Origin: Paludibacter sp. | GTDB taxonomy: Bacteria; Bacteroidota; Bacteroidia; Bacteroidales; Paludibacteraceae | Direction: 5' to 3' | Assembly (NCBI GenBank): GCA_028710895.1 | Contig: JAQTTH010000001.1 | Coordinates: forward strand, 455,683 to 519,682 | DNA length: 64,000 bases | Notes under the pieces: generated by a model | Told to the model about the DNA's origin: nothing | What the model saw: the letters and a program-made list of their open reading frames with translations, nothing else | Databases searched by the model: none | Program-made: the position numbers and the translations under genes | Part shown: one piece after another, positions 1-9,133 of the stretch | Position numbering within the stretch: the first letter of the stretch is position 1 | Layout of the letters: each line of letters starts with the position of its first letter

Positions 1-115
1 GATGTTGCATCGTTGCAGCCGGAAAATGTTCGTCTACTATCATTACTCCTGCCGGATTACCTTTGAATGGCACTGCAGTAAAAGAATCTACCTGATAAAT
101 TGTTTGCATAGACAT
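1..115 (-). CDS. PhzF-family isomerase/epimerase, N-terminus only
   Basis: The reverse strand from 115 opens a frame reading MSMQTIYQVDSFTAVPFKGN followed by PAGVMIV, and it runs off the left edge. The combination YQVDSFT, PFKGNPAGV is the N-terminal signature of the PhzF (phenazine biosynthesis-like) family, which are isomerases and epimerases of mostly unknown substrate. Only about 38 residues are visible. The start could be Met1 (115) or Met3 (109). The terminator at 160-191 separates it from the upstream gene on the same strand, so it probably has its own promoter. The family call is good; the function is not determinable here. Confidence 0.75.
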   Translation of the reverse strand, partial: MSMQTIYQVDSFTAVPFKGNPAGVMIVDEHFPAATMQH

Positions 116-159
116 AAACTTTAATTTTGCCTACAAAGATATACATACTTTGAATAAAA

Positions 160-191
160 AATCCCGAAACTCAATTCAGAGTTTCGGGATT
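160..191 (-). terminator. Intrinsic terminator of the 201-890 gene
   Basis: A perfect inverted repeat (ATCCCGAAACTC / GAGTTTCGGGAT, 6-nt loop) is followed on the minus strand by a T-run. It sits 10 bases past the stop of the 201-890 gene. The same stem sequence recurs at 4012-4044. Confidence 0.85.
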
Positions 192-200
192 TTAAAGTTC

Positions 201-890
201 TTATTTCACTTCAGCCGGTTTATCACCCGCTTTGGGGCGAGTAGCTGCATGAGATATTATTATGCGTGTTTTTTCGTATTCGCCGTAGAATGTAGGATTA
301 ATTTTCTTGAATGGCAACATCAACGGATCCAGCGTGTCTTTAATAAGCGCATACGATTCATGAAGCCGTGCCTTGATTTCGGCTGTTGCCCGCGACGACC
401 GTGCTTCGATATTGCGGATAGTAGGGTTTTGGCTCAGGTAGCTATCGGTACTATCGCCCAAATCGTCGATTTCGCCCTGTGTTACTTCCCATTTGAGCAA
501 TTCAGGTGCAATGCTCATGGCTGCTTCATACACTTCATGACCTTTTACAACTAAATTACTTTCGCGCATGTTGTTTAAGGCCGGTTCTGTGAAAGTACCA
601 ATTATTTTCAACCGTACATCGTTTTTCTCAGCACCAACCGCCGCAACACCAGCTCCTACAACCAACAGGTTTGCAGTCATTTCTTCTCTCCGATAGCCTT
701 TAATAGCATAATCAGCTTTGGTGCTCACCGCTTGTTTTTGTTTAAGGTCAGTCACAGCGGCAATATTCGTTTTCAGCTTTGTTTGCACTGCTACAATAGC
801 CGGTTTGTCGCTGATGAGTGTCTGATTGTTGTCCAATCCTTCTACAACACTCTCGATCATACTCTCTAAATCCAATTCTTTTCTTTTCAT
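201..890 (-). CDS. Orphan helical protein downstream of a 21-bp repeat array (family 1)
   Basis: I do not recognise a named domain. The 229-residue product has no signal peptide or membrane segment and is predicted by eye to be almost entirely helical and charged. Its C-terminal third carries the pattern LDxL...F....P.FY..Y (about residues 180-205), which recurs in the protein at 58172-58858. The middle segments also align loosely (GAGVAAVGAEKND against SGAVHSYAELNGN), so I infer one family. The ATG at 890 is preceded by about 70 AT-rich bases and then by the 21-bp array at 961-1191. The gene is monocistronic, with a terminator directly downstream. No catalytic motif is visible; a structural or nucleic-acid-binding role is only a guess. 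Confidence 0.75.
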   Translation of the reverse strand: MKRKELDLESMIESVVEGLDNNQTLISDKPAIVAVQTKLKTNIAAVTDLKQKQAVSTKADYAIKGYRREEMTANLLVVGAGVAAVGAEKNDVRLKIIGTFTEPALNNMRESNLVVKGHEVYEAAMSIAPELLKWEVTQGEIDDLGDSTDSYLSQNPTIRNIEARSSRATAEIKARLHESYALIKDTLDPLMLPFKKINPTFYGEYEKTRIIISHAATRPKAGDKPAEVK

Positions 891-960
891 GTGTGATAAA
901 TTTAAAATGAATAGTTAGTAATTTATTATTGAAAACTGATATAGATTATTCTTTAGGTGC

Positions 961-1191
961 CATCCGGGCGATGAAACATGCTATCCAACGGGCGACACCG
1001 CCAATCGAAACCCCGACACATGCAATCCAAGGTCTGACACATGCAATCCAAAGCCCGACACATACAATCGAAAGCCTGACACATGCTATCGAACAGACGA
1101 AACTGACAACCCTGACATGTGCACATGCAATCGAGTTAACAAAACTGACAATCCTGACAGCTGCACATGCAATCGGAAGCTCGTTAGCTAC
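961..1191. repeat. Array A: 11 tandem units of 21 bp
   Basis: The tetranucleotide AATC or a close variant recurs at 961, 982, 1003, 1024, 1045, 1066, 1087, 1108, 1129, 1150 and 1171, exactly 21 bases apart with no indel. The best units read CATGCAATCCAA followed by AGCCCGACA; the units at 1108 and 1150 are more degenerate. Because 21 is a multiple of 3 and the unit has no stop, open frames appear on both strands (plus 929-1219 with heptads such as THAIQSP, minus 946-1203). I treat these as by-products. The array is clearly richer in GC than its flanks and lies upstream of the 201-890 gene. Confidence 0.92.
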
Positions 1192-1219
1192 CTGCCAACA
1201 CATACAAGTGTGGATGTAA

Positions 1220-1660
1220 TGAAAGAAACAGTGAAATTGATTGTTGCTGAATATTGTCCGGCTCGGCTGTGTGGTGTTTGTGCTGAGTTGATATACTGCC
1301 GGAGAAAGAAAGGGCGGTTTCTGAAGCAGGCTTGCTGAATCCGTTGGTTGTGAAAGCCCTCAAAAACGTTCACAAATATAAAAAATCAGTTCGGAATTTT
1401 GTGATGTGAGTACAAATTTTTTAATAATATTTAACTGTTCTATTTTCCCGATAATTGACCCAAAATTATGATTTTCCCTTTATTCATCGGGCTTAACAAA
1501 AGTTTGATAGAAATTGGTCAATTAACTTATTTTTGGAGTTCTGAGATGTGATTAAAATCTGAAACGAATAAGTCCAAATTGTAATTACAGATAACAAGTA
1601 TATAATATGTGAAATTTATTATCACTTTCTAATAATATTTCTCGTTGAACAAACTCTAGG
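1220..1660. other. Intergenic, no gene seen
   Basis: After the array the sequence becomes AT-rich. Short frames exist in both directions but show no family resemblance or codon pattern. I see no tRNA, terminator or clear promoter in this stretch. Confidence 0.5.
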
Positions 1661-2350
1661 TTATTGCTGTCTATTCTTGTCATTTTTCAAAACAAAATCT
1701 ATATGCCATACAAGTCTTTTAAATGAGCCATTATCCAGTGCTCTTTGTCCGCTTAGCATACTAGTAAAAAAAATTGGGACATTAAATAACGGTCCTTCAG
1801 AAGTTATCCTGTCTGTTCCTATTTTAGAATCAAAGGTTGAACTATAATCCATCCAGACCCCCTTGGTTCTTTCTTTGTTTTGTTCAACGCCTAAAAGATG
1901 TCGTACTTTTGTATTTGAAGCAATAATAATTTTTGGGGTTGATAGCTCTAATAGCTGTTTAGATAACATTAGCTGATCCCAAATAAATTGAACTCCAATT
2001 GGATTTTCCTTAAGAAACAAATCTACTGCTTTCTGATTAGTTTCACGAAAGAATAAAAGATCTAAATGCGTCCAATTGTATTCTTTATCCCTTACAACTT
2101 CAAAAAACTTTTTAAAATATGGAATGGAATTGTCATTAGAGTAAAAGTCTATATTCTGAATGTCATATGGTTTTGTAAACGATGGATTTATACCCAAAAA
2201 CAAAATTGAATTTGATTCAATATACTTTGGTGCAATAAGACCTCTTGAAATTATTTCAGTGTCTAAAACTTGGTCTAAATATGAATATTTTTCCTTGATT
2301 GCCATTAATGGCTTTTCGATAATTTCTTGTACATTAATTAGTTTTTCCAT
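1661..2350 (-). CDS. Hypothetical protein, possibly uracil-DNA-glycosylase fold
   Basis: A 229-residue soluble protein. The segment ILFLGINPSFT (about residues 48-58) resembles motif 1 of the UDG/MUG superfamily (GINPG/GQDPY type: a hydrophobic strand ending in a G-x-x-P loop). The strand IIIASNTKVRHLL (about 141-153) and a C-terminal block with TSMLSGQRALDN fit an alpha/beta fold. I cannot see the second catalytic motif (HPS-type) with confidence, so glycosylase activity is not claimed. The gene is AT-rich and is followed upstream in transcription order by another accessory gene (2448-3776) with no shared operon signal. The start ATG at 2350 is the first in frame. Confidence 0.5.
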   Translation of the reverse strand: MEKLINVQEIIEKPLMAIKEKYSYLDQVLDTEIISRGLIAPKYIESNSILFLGINPSFTKPYDIQNIDFYSNDNSIPYFKKFFEVVRDKEYNWTHLDLLFFRETNQKAVDLFLKENPIGVQFIWDQLMLSKQLLELSTPKIIIASNTKVRHLLGVEQNKERTKGVWMDYSSTFDSKIGTDRITSEGPLFNVPIFFTSMLSGQRALDNGSFKRLVWHIDFVLKNDKNRQQ

Positions 2351-2447
2351 GATACATATTTTTCGTGTAAAGTTAATAGAAAAAACGTTGTAATTATATT
2401 TACGTCCAGAATTATTATATATGTTATCGTTTAATACATATATTCAA

Positions 2448-3776
2448 TTAAAACGGAATATCAACCTCATTATAAAACTCACTCAAGCCAAAAAGGTAGT
2501 TACATTTTTCATATAACAGCCCGTCAAAATTTTTATATCTCTGATTAGATAGGTGTACATCCACCTTTAATTTATTACAACCCAAAAATGCATTTGCTTC
2601 AATGAGAGTTAGATCAAAAGGTATATTTATTTTTCTTAAACCAACACAAGCTTCAAAAGCACTACGTTTAATTGAGTTTACAGAATCCGGCAATTGAATC
2701 TCTTTGATTAACCCACAGCCATCAAAAGCATATTCTCCAATTTCTTTCAGTCCATTTTGAATATTAACATGCATTAAATTCCTACAATTACTAAATGTAT
2801 TCTCTTTAATCTCAATAAGTCCTTCCGGCAATTCTACTTTTTCTAAATACAAACAACTTTGAAAAGCTCCGATTGAGATTTCAACTACTGACATTGGAAC
2901 AATATACTCCAGTAGCTTCGAGGCAGAAGGATAATTCAATAACACAGATTCATCCATTGAAAATAACACTCCATTTATTGATTTAAAATACATATTTGAT
3001 ATTGCAACATGTATAGCATTCAAGTCATAACAAGCAGAGAAAGCCATTAAACCGATAGAATCAACATTTTCGGGAATTAATACTGATTTAATGGTAGAAT
3101 GAGTAAAACATCGTTTCCCAATTGATTTTAATTTAGCTGGGAAATTGATCGTTTGTAACGATATGCAATTTTCAAATGCCCTTGCACCAAGAGATTCAAC
3201 ACTTTCAGGTAGTCTTATATTTTTTAGCGATTTACAACCAAGAAATACACAATGAAAGATTTGTTTTACTCCCTCAGGCAAACAAATTTGAGGATTAATT
3301 AAAGCAGAAATTGCAGCAATAACAGTTGCTTTATTTTTAGTATAAATAATACCAGAATCAAAAATATAGTTTTTATTATTATCGGCAATTTCAAACGATT
3401 TGATAGTTGTGCAACCTGTAAATACTCCTTCACCTAATGTCTTAAGTGACGTGGGTAAATAAATTGATTTTAAACTCGCGCAGTTACAAAAAGCATAACT
3501 ATCAATAATCAATAACCCTTTGTTCAATTGACACGACTCTAATGATTGACAATTTTGAAATGCTTGTTGATCAATAACCTCCAAACTTTCCGGCAATTCG
3601 ATTATTTCTAATATATCAAGATCCATAAAGGCTCTATCCATAATTTTTTTTGTTCCATTTCGAACAACATAATTCTTAACGTTTAAATTACCAGCATAAA
3701 TTAAACATGAGTTAGTGTTGTCGTATTCAACACCAAACTCGTCAATTTCAGTTTCAAAGAATTCCGTTTTTTTCAT
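2448..3776 (-). CDS. BspA-like leucine-rich-repeat protein
   Basis: The 442-residue product is built of about a dozen 22-23-residue repeats of the LRR_5 (BspA / Treponema pallidum LRR) type. Each has the core IxLPxSLxxIxxxAFxxCxxL, for example LPESLEVIDQQAFQNC and LPTSLKTLGEGVFTGC. Such repeats form a curved solenoid used for protein binding, often at the cell surface. Unusually there is no signal peptide or sorting tail: the N-terminus MKKTEFFETEIDEFG is acidic and soluble, so the protein is probably cytoplasmic. A TAnnTTTG-type box lies only 10 bases upstream (3786-3793). It is unlinked to an obvious operon. Confidence 0.88.
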   Translation of the reverse strand: MKKTEFFETEIDEFGVEYDNTNSCLIYAGNLNVKNYVVRNGTKKIMDRAFMDLDILEIIELPESLEVIDQQAFQNCQSLESCQLNKGLLIIDSYAFCNCASLKSIYLPTSLKTLGEGVFTGCTTIKSFEIADNNKNYIFDSGIIYTKNKATVIAAISALINPQICLPEGVKQIFHCVFLGCKSLKNIRLPESVESLGARAFENCISLQTINFPAKLKSIGKRCFTHSTIKSVLIPENVDSIGLMAFSACYDLNAIHVAISNMYFKSINGVLFSMDESVLLNYPSASKLLEYIVPMSVVEISIGAFQSCLYLEKVELPEGLIEIKENTFSNCRNLMHVNIQNGLKEIGEYAFDGCGLIKEIQLPDSVNSIKRSAFEACVGLRKINIPFDLTLIEANAFLGCNKLKVDVHLSNQRYKNFDGLLYEKCNYLFGLSEFYNEVDIPF

Positions 3777-3785
3777 GTTTTTTTT

Positions 3786-3793
3786 GCAAATGT
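3786..3793 (-). promoter_or_regulatory. Candidate -7 box for the LRR gene
   Basis: On the minus strand the octamer reads TACATTTG, an exact TAnnTTTG match, 10 bases before the ATG at 3776. The expected TTTG at -33 is not clear. The transcript would have almost no leader. Confidence 0.4.
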
Positions 3794-3964
3794 AAAACCT
3801 ATTATTTCTTCAGGAAAATCGAAAAGCACTTTTCTTCAGAAAATTTACTCTTTAAGTAAAATCTAACGCTGACCCATATTTACAGTTCATTCCTTATACA
3901 ATGTAAAAGTTATTACGAATCAGAAACATAAGTCAGTTAAGAGGTTTTGCTCACAGTAATAGAG

Positions 3965-3982
3965 CGCGACTTGGAAGTCGCG
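3965..3982. repeat. GC-rich palindrome in an intergenic gap
   Basis: CGCGACTT and AAGTCGCG flank a GG, giving an 8-bp perfect stem inside the 308-base gap 3777-4084. It lies between sequences that look like tRNA D-arm (GCTC...GAGC) and T-arm remnants, but it does not form a proper 7-base anticodon loop. Confidence 0.5.
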
Positions 3983-4011
3983 AGACCCGGCATTCGTGCT
4001 AAAAAACAAAT

Positions 4012-4044
4012 AATCCCGAAACTCTGAAAATGAGTTTCGGGATT
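4012..4044 (-). terminator. Intrinsic terminator of the xylose operon
   Basis: A perfect 13-bp stem AATCCCGAAACTC / GAGTTTCGGGATT with a 7-base loop, followed by T-rich sequence on the minus strand, 40 bases after the stop of the symporter gene. The stem matches the one at 160-191. Confidence 0.85.
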
Positions 4045-4084
4045 ATTAAATGGTAAATTGTAACTGATATAATAGTAACTGTTT

Positions 4085-5482
4085 CTATTTTTTCCACAAG
4101 TGATTCATATCTTCCAGTGTTTTTCCTTTGGTTTCGGGAACCATTTTCCAAACAAAGAGAGCCGACAGAACCGACATCACTCCGTAAAGTACGTAGGTAA
4201 ATGTGATGCTGAATGCTTCCAGTGAAGGGAATGTGGCCGATACGATAAAGTTGGAAATCCACTGAGCTGCCACAGCAATAGCAATTGCTTTTCCACGGAT
4301 GGTGTTCGGGAATATTTCCGAGATAAGCACCCAGCAAATTGGTCCCCACGACATCATAAACGAAGCCGAGTAGATAACAATAAAGATAAGGGTGCTAACA
4401 CCGATGATCTGGAGATAAGCCAGCAAGCCAATGGCAAACATACCGATAGCCATACCGACAGAACCAATAATCAAGAGCGGTTTACGACCAAACTTATCAA
4501 CGGTAAAGATAGCTACCAGCGTAAATACAATGTTGATAAAGCCCATGATAACCGTTTGGTACATGGCTGCATCGTTTCCAAATCCTAAGCCCTTGAAAAT
4601 CGTTGGTGCATAGTAAAGTACCACGTTGATACCAACCGCCTGTTGGAAAACAGAAAGCAGAATGCCAATAACCAATACTTTCCAGCCATAGGCCAATACT
4701 TTTTCCACTGTTTCGTGAGCCGATTCTTTGATTTCAGCTAAAATCTCCTTAGCTTTATTGGAACCATTGATTTTACCCAGGATATGCAGGGCTTTTTCTT
4801 CGCGACCAATCAACGCCAGGTGGCGTGGAGTTTCTGGAACAAAGAACAACAACATGCCAAAGATAGCTGCCGGAACTGCATTGGAAGCAAACATATAACG
4901 CCATCCTTCGGCATCAATCCACTGTTGTGGTTCGCCTTTGGTAATGAAATAGTTCACAAAATACACAATGAGCATACCAAAAATAATGGCAAACTGATTC
5001 CACGAAACCAATTTACCACGGATATCGGCCGGAGCAATTTCGGCAATGTACATGGGGCAAATGGCAGAAGCAAGTCCTACGCCAATACCACCAATAATGC
5101 GGTAAATGTTGAATGCAATCAACACATCAACCGAACCTTCACCTTTTGTAAAGAAAAATACTTCGGGATAGGCTGCACCGCAAGCCGATACAAAGAACAT
5201 GATTGCAGCAAGAAGCAGGGAGTTTTTACGCCCCAGTTTTTCGGCAAAGATACCCGAAACCGCACTACCTAAAATACAACCGATAAGCGCACTTGAAACT
5301 GTAGCACCATGATAGAATGTAGCCATACTCCCAAAAGTAGCTTCATTCAGATGGAAAACCGTTTTCAGTGAATCGACAGCACCCGAAATAACGGCTGTGT
5401 CGTATCCGAAAAGCAAACCTCCCAATGTTGCCACCAGGGTTATGCCAAAAATATAAAGTTGACTTCCTTTTTCTGTGTTCAT
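4085..5482 (-). CDS. xylE: D-xylose:H+ symporter, MFS sugar porter
   Basis: A 465-residue major-facilitator protein with 12 membrane helices. Sugar-porter signatures are present: GGLLFGYDTAVISG in helix 1, a GRK loop (EKLGRKNSLL, KFGRKPLL), PETPRHL after helix 6 and VPETKGKTLEDM at the C-terminus. These match XylE/GLUT-type proton-sugar symporters. It would import D-xylose across the inner membrane. It is the last gene of the operon, about 90 bases after xylA, and is followed by a strong terminator. The longer frame begins at 5503, but I choose the ATG at 5482 because homologues start shortly before helix 1 and the bases in between belong to an imperfect inverted repeat. Confidence 0.92.
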   Translation of the reverse strand: MNTEKGSQLYIFGITLVATLGGLLFGYDTAVISGAVDSLKTVFHLNEATFGSMATFYHGATVSSALIGCILGSAVSGIFAEKLGRKNSLLLAAIMFFVSACGAAYPEVFFFTKGEGSVDVLIAFNIYRIIGGIGVGLASAICPMYIAEIAPADIRGKLVSWNQFAIIFGMLIVYFVNYFITKGEPQQWIDAEGWRYMFASNAVPAAIFGMLLFFVPETPRHLALIGREEKALHILGKINGSNKAKEILAEIKESAHETVEKVLAYGWKVLVIGILLSVFQQAVGINVVLYYAPTIFKGLGFGNDAAMYQTVIMGFINIVFTLVAIFTVDKFGRKPLLIIGSVGMAIGMFAIGLLAYLQIIGVSTLIFIVIYSASFMMSWGPICWVLISEIFPNTIRGKAIAIAVAAQWISNFIVSATFPSLEAFSITFTYVLYGVMSVLSALFVWKMVPETKGKTLEDMNHLWKK

Positions 5483-5495
5483 ATTATTAGATTTT

Positions 5496-5569
5496 AGAAT
5501 CAAGAGCCAGGAATCAAGACGGAGGTTTACTTTTTTTGTCTTGGCTCTTGGCTCTATTATCTTGATTCT
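5496..5569. repeat. Imperfect inverted repeat between xylA and the symporter gene
   Basis: AGAATCAAG at 5496-5504 faces CTTGATTCT at 5561-5569. Inside, the arms share repeated AGAGCCA and CAAGAC words around a central T-run. The transcript could fold into a long imperfect hairpin just before the symporter start codon. Whether it is regulatory or only an intergenic repeat is open. Confidence 0.6.
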
Positions 5570-5571
5570 GA

Positions 5572-6888
5572 TTAAATATACATATTTACAATTGCTTCGT
5601 AAAGCTCTTGTTTTCCGCTGATTTGTTTTGGTTCGCCATTGGCTTTTGCGTAAGCGTACACATCTTCGAAAGTCAGTTTACCTTCTTCGAATTCTTTACC
5701 TTTACCGGCATCGTAAGAAGCATAACGGTCAGAAACCATTTGTTTGTAAGGAGATTCTTCCAAAATAGCAGCTGCAGCTTCCAACGCACGAGCCATAATA
5801 TCCATAGCTCCAACGTGAGCGATAAATAAATCTTCGTTATCGGTAGAATTACGACGGATTTTAGCATCGAAGTTAGTACCGCCACCTTGCATGCCACCGC
5901 CCTGAAGTACAACCAACATAGCTTGTGTCAATTCGAAGATGTCAACCGGGAACTGATCGGTATCCCAACCGTTTTGAACATCACCGCGGTTAGCATCGAT
6001 AGCTCCCAACATACCTGCATCCACTGCACATTGCAATTCGTGCTCGAAAGTGTGACCGGCCAATGTAGCGTGGTTTACTTCAATATTCAATTTGAAATCA
6101 TTTTCCAAACCAAATTCTTTCAGGAAGCCGATTACTGTTTCTGCATCCACATCGTATTGGTGTTTCATTGGTTCCATTGGTTTTGGCTCAATCAGGAATA
6201 CACCTTTGAACCCTTTTGCACGACCATAGTCACGAGCCATTTTGAGCATAGTTCCCATGTGTTGTTTTTCACGTTTCATGTTGGTGTTCAACAATGACAT
6301 GTAACCTTCGCGACCTCCCCAGAATACATATCCTCTACCACCTAAGGCAATAGTAGCATCAATTGAGTTTTTGATTTGAAGCATAGCACGTGCTGCTGCA
6401 TCAAAATCAGGATTGGTGCTTGCACCATTCATATAACGAGCCGGAGAGAAAACGTTAGCAGTACCCCACATCAATTTGATACCTGTTGCAGCTTGTTTTT
6501 CTTTTGCATAAGCAACGATAGCTTTCAGGTTAGCTTCGTACTCTTCGATAGAAGAACCTTCGCTGATTAAATCGATATCGTGGAAACAGTAGTATTCGAT
6601 ACCAATTTTGCTCATAAACTCAAAACCTGCATCCATTTTGTCTTTTGCAGCTTGCAATGCATCGGCAGCACCTACCCATGGGTGAACCTGTGTACCGGGA
6701 CCAAATGGATCGCCACCTTCAGCACACAATGTATGCCACCAGGCCATTGAGAATTTGAACCACTCAGCCATGGTTTTTCCATAAACTACTTTTTCAGGAT
6801 TGTAATAACGGAAAGCCAATGGATTTTTACTTTCTTTTCCTTCGAATTTGATTTTTTCCACTGATGGGAAATACACTTTTGTTGACAT
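5572..6888 (-). CDS. xylA: Xylose isomerase
   Basis: A 438-residue protein typical of the longer class II xylose isomerases, which convert D-xylose to D-xylulose in the cytoplasm. Diagnostic segments are the catalytic-His region YYCFHDIDL (about residues 98-106), the metal-binding VFWGGREGY (about 188-196), LIEPKP (about 232-237), [18 protein letters not shown] and the aspartates in GAIDANRGD. It lies 33 bases downstream of the GH3 gene and upstream of the symporter gene, all co-directional, so it is the first catabolic step of the operon. The start ATG at 6888 is unambiguous. Confidence 0.97.
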   Translation of the reverse strand: MSTKVYFPSVEKIKFEGKESKNPLAFRYYNPEKVVYGKTMAEWFKFSMAWWHTLCAEGGDPFGPGTQVHPWVGAADALQAAKDKMDAGFEFMSKIGIEYYCFHDIDLISEGSSIEEYEANLKAIVAYAKEKQAATGIKLMWGTANVFSPARYMNGASTNPDFDAAARAMLQIKNSIDATIALGGRGYVFWGGREGYMSLLNTNMKREKQHMGTMLKMARDYGRAKGFKGVFLIEPKPMEPMKHQYDVDAETVIGFLKEFGLENDFKLNIEVNHATLAGHTFEHELQCAVDAGMLGAIDANRGDVQNGWDTDQFPVDIFELTQAMLVVLQGGGMQGGGTNFDAKIRRNSTDNEDLFIAHVGAMDIMARALEAAAAILEESPYKQMVSDRYASYDAGKGKEFEEGKLTFEDVYAYAKANGEPKQISGKQELYEAIVNMYI

Positions 6889-6921
6889 AATCTTTAATTA
6901 TTATTTAGTTGATTAATAAAT

Positions 6922-9105
6922 TTATTTTAGTTTTATGATACCTGAAACAGGCATGGCAGCTCCGAGTTTTGATGAAATTTCAGCAGGAGATGAACCTCCT
7001 ACGTATATTTTGAAATCTCCGGATTCAAGCACTTTTTCACCTGATTCTTTTACCCGCATCTCCATGGCAGGAGTGATTTCAAAGCTCACCTCTTTCGTTT
7101 CGCCGGGTTGCAGACTGACGCGTTTAAAACCTTTGAGTGAATACAGCGGAGCATCGGCAGTAGTTTTTAAATCAGTCAGGTATAACTGTACAACTTCTTC
7201 GCCCGCCAGATTTCCGGTATTGCTAATCTTTGTTGTTGCTGTCACAGTTTCACCTTTTTTGATTTTATTGGCTGAGAGCTTCATGTCGCTATAGCTGTAT
7301 TTTGAATAACTCAATCCGAAACCAAAAGGATACAGCGGTTCTTCAGTCATATAACGGTAGGTTCTGCCTTTCATGCTGTAATCTTTAAAATCGGGAAGTT
7401 GCGAAACCGATTTCGGGAAAGTAATGGGCAATTTACCCGAAGGATTTATATCCCCGAAAATTACATCGGCAACAGCCCGTCCTCCCTCCTGACCCGGATA
7501 CCACACAAAAAGAATGGCATCGGCAATTGTCTTCAATTCTTCCGTACAAACCGGACTTCCACCTGTCAGAACCAGAATAATCGGTTTTTTACAGTTTTCT
7601 TTTAGCTTGCGCAGGTAATCCAACTGGTTAGCCGGTAAGTTCAAATCAAATCTGTCACCTTTTGTACTGGAAGCAATAGACTCGCCTTCTTCACCTTCAA
7701 AAACGCCCGAAATACCAAAAACAGCAATCACAGCATCGGCTCCCCGAACTTCGCCAAGGGAATAGTTCATTTTGTTTTTAAACTCAACACTTGGCTCAAC
7801 ACCTTCACGGTAACTGACAGTGGTACCTGCACTTACTTTTCCAACAACAGCCTCCAAAACAGTTGTCATACGGTCGCTCAGTCCGTTGTAATTTCCCAAC
7901 AGCACATCCTGATTGGCCGCATAAGGACCTACAACAAAAACGGATTTGAGATTCTTCTTTATGGGTAAAACATCATTCTTGTTTTGCAACAAAACAATTG
8001 ACTTCGCGGCTGATTCGTAAGCCAGATCGATGTGTTTTTGGCAACCGATAACATCTTCGGTTATTTTTGAATATGGATTATCATTTATCGGATCCAATAA
8101 CCCAAGTTTGAAACGGGTGCGAAGCAAAACAGCCAACGCATCGTCAACCTCTTTTTCTGTAATTAAACCTCTTTTTACTGCTTCGGGTATACCATTGAAC
8201 TCATTGCCGCAACAAAGATTTACACCGCTCTTAATGGCCAGCGCAACTGATTCTGCTTCATCAGGTGTAGTGCCGTGGAATTTATAAAAGTTCTGAATAG
8301 CCCAACAGTCGGTTGTAACATATCCTTTAAATCCCCATTTACCTCTCAACAACTCATGCAATAAAAATGAACTACCGCAACAGGGTTTACCAAAAGTGCG
8401 GTTGTATGCACACATAACACTTTCTACATTACCTTCTTTCACAAGCGTTTCAAATGCCGGAGTGTAGGTTTCCATAAAATCTTTCATGGAAGGATCCGCA
8501 TCGAATGAATGACGGGATTCTTCGGGACCTGAATGAACCACAAAATGTTTGGCACAAGCGGCCGTTTTCAGGTATTGAGGATTATCACCCTGCATGCCTT
8601 TTACATAGCCCAGACTCATGCGGGAAGTCAGGTAAGGGTCTTCACCATACGTTTCCTGCCCGCGTCCCCAACGTGGATCACGAAAAATGTTTACGTTGGG
8701 CGCATAGAAAGTTACTCCCGAATATTGTGAGTAATTCTCCAGTTTTTGCGCGATATTATATTTGGCCCAGGCCTCATCCGAAACTGCAGTTCCCAGACGC
8801 TTCATCAAACCTTCGTCGAATGTAGCAGCCAGTCCGATACATTGAGGAAAAACGGTTGCCCGTCCGGTGCGTGCCACTCCGTGCAACGATTCGTTCCACC
8901 AACTGTAGGGTAAAATACCCAATCGGCTTACAGCAGGAGCATTGTGCATCATTTGTTCTGCCTTTTCTTGAAGCGTAAGTCTCGAAATCAGGTCGTGCAC
9001 GCGCTCATCAATAGGTTTGGTTGTGTCCCGAAACGGAAACTTTTCCTGGCCAAATGCTGTCGCTGCAACTAATATTGCAAAAAATGAAATTACTATTTTT
9101 TTCAT
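6922..9105 (-). CDS. Exported GH3 beta-xylosidase/beta-glucosidase
   Basis: A 727-residue glycoside hydrolase family 3 enzyme. Residues 1-19 (KKIVISFFAILVAATAFG, then Q) form a signal peptide, so it acts in the periplasm or at the surface. Domain order: GH3 N-terminal TIM barrel (about 40-340) with the substrate-binding KHFVVHSG motif and the nucleophile Asp266 in VTTDCWAI; alpha/beta sandwich (about 370-590); C-terminal fibronectin-III-like domain (about 640-710). Its place between xylulokinase and xylose isomerase suggests it releases xylose from xylo-oligosaccharides, so beta-xylosidase is the likelier activity. Sequence alone cannot exclude beta-glucosidase. Confidence 0.93.
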   Translation of the reverse strand: MKKIVISFFAILVAATAFGQEKFPFRDTTKPIDERVHDLISRLTLQEKAEQMMHNAPAVSRLGILPYSWWNESLHGVARTGRATVFPQCIGLAATFDEGLMKRLGTAVSDEAWAKYNIAQKLENYSQYSGVTFYAPNVNIFRDPRWGRGQETYGEDPYLTSRMSLGYVKGMQGDNPQYLKTAACAKHFVVHSGPEESRHSFDADPSMKDFMETYTPAFETLVKEGNVESVMCAYNRTFGKPCCGSSFLLHELLRGKWGFKGYVTTDCWAIQNFYKFHGTTPDEAESVALAIKSGVNLCCGNEFNGIPEAVKRGLITEKEVDDALAVLLRTRFKLGLLDPINDNPYSKITEDVIGCQKHIDLAYESAAKSIVLLQNKNDVLPIKKNLKSVFVVGPYAANQDVLLGNYNGLSDRMTTVLEAVVGKVSAGTTVSYREGVEPSVEFKNKMNYSLGEVRGADAVIAVFGISGVFEGEEGESIASSTKGDRFDLNLPANQLDYLRKLKENCKKPIILVLTGGSPVCTEELKTIADAILFVWYPGQEGGRAVADVIFGDINPSGKLPITFPKSVSQLPDFKDYSMKGRTYRYMTEEPLYPFGFGLSYSKYSYSDMKLSANKIKKGETVTATTKISNTGNLAGEEVVQLYLTDLKTTADAPLYSLKGFKRVSLQPGETKEVSFEITPAMEMRVKESGEKVLESGDFKIYVGGSSPAEISSKLGAAMPVSGIIKLK

Positions 9106-9133
9106 GTTTCAGATATTGAGATAAAGAAAACAA

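Noticed and set aside
929..1219. Open frames across array A (plus 929-1219, minus 946-1203) as a heptad-repeat protein
   Set aside because: A stop-free 21-bp unit gives open frames on both strands automatically. Neither frame has a promoter or ribosome-binding context, and degenerate units change residues without regard to type.
3945..4000. tRNA gene or tRNA remnant
   Set aside because: D-arm-like and T-arm-like words are present, but the central stem leaves a 2-, 6- or 8-base loop and never seven, and no acceptor stem pairs.
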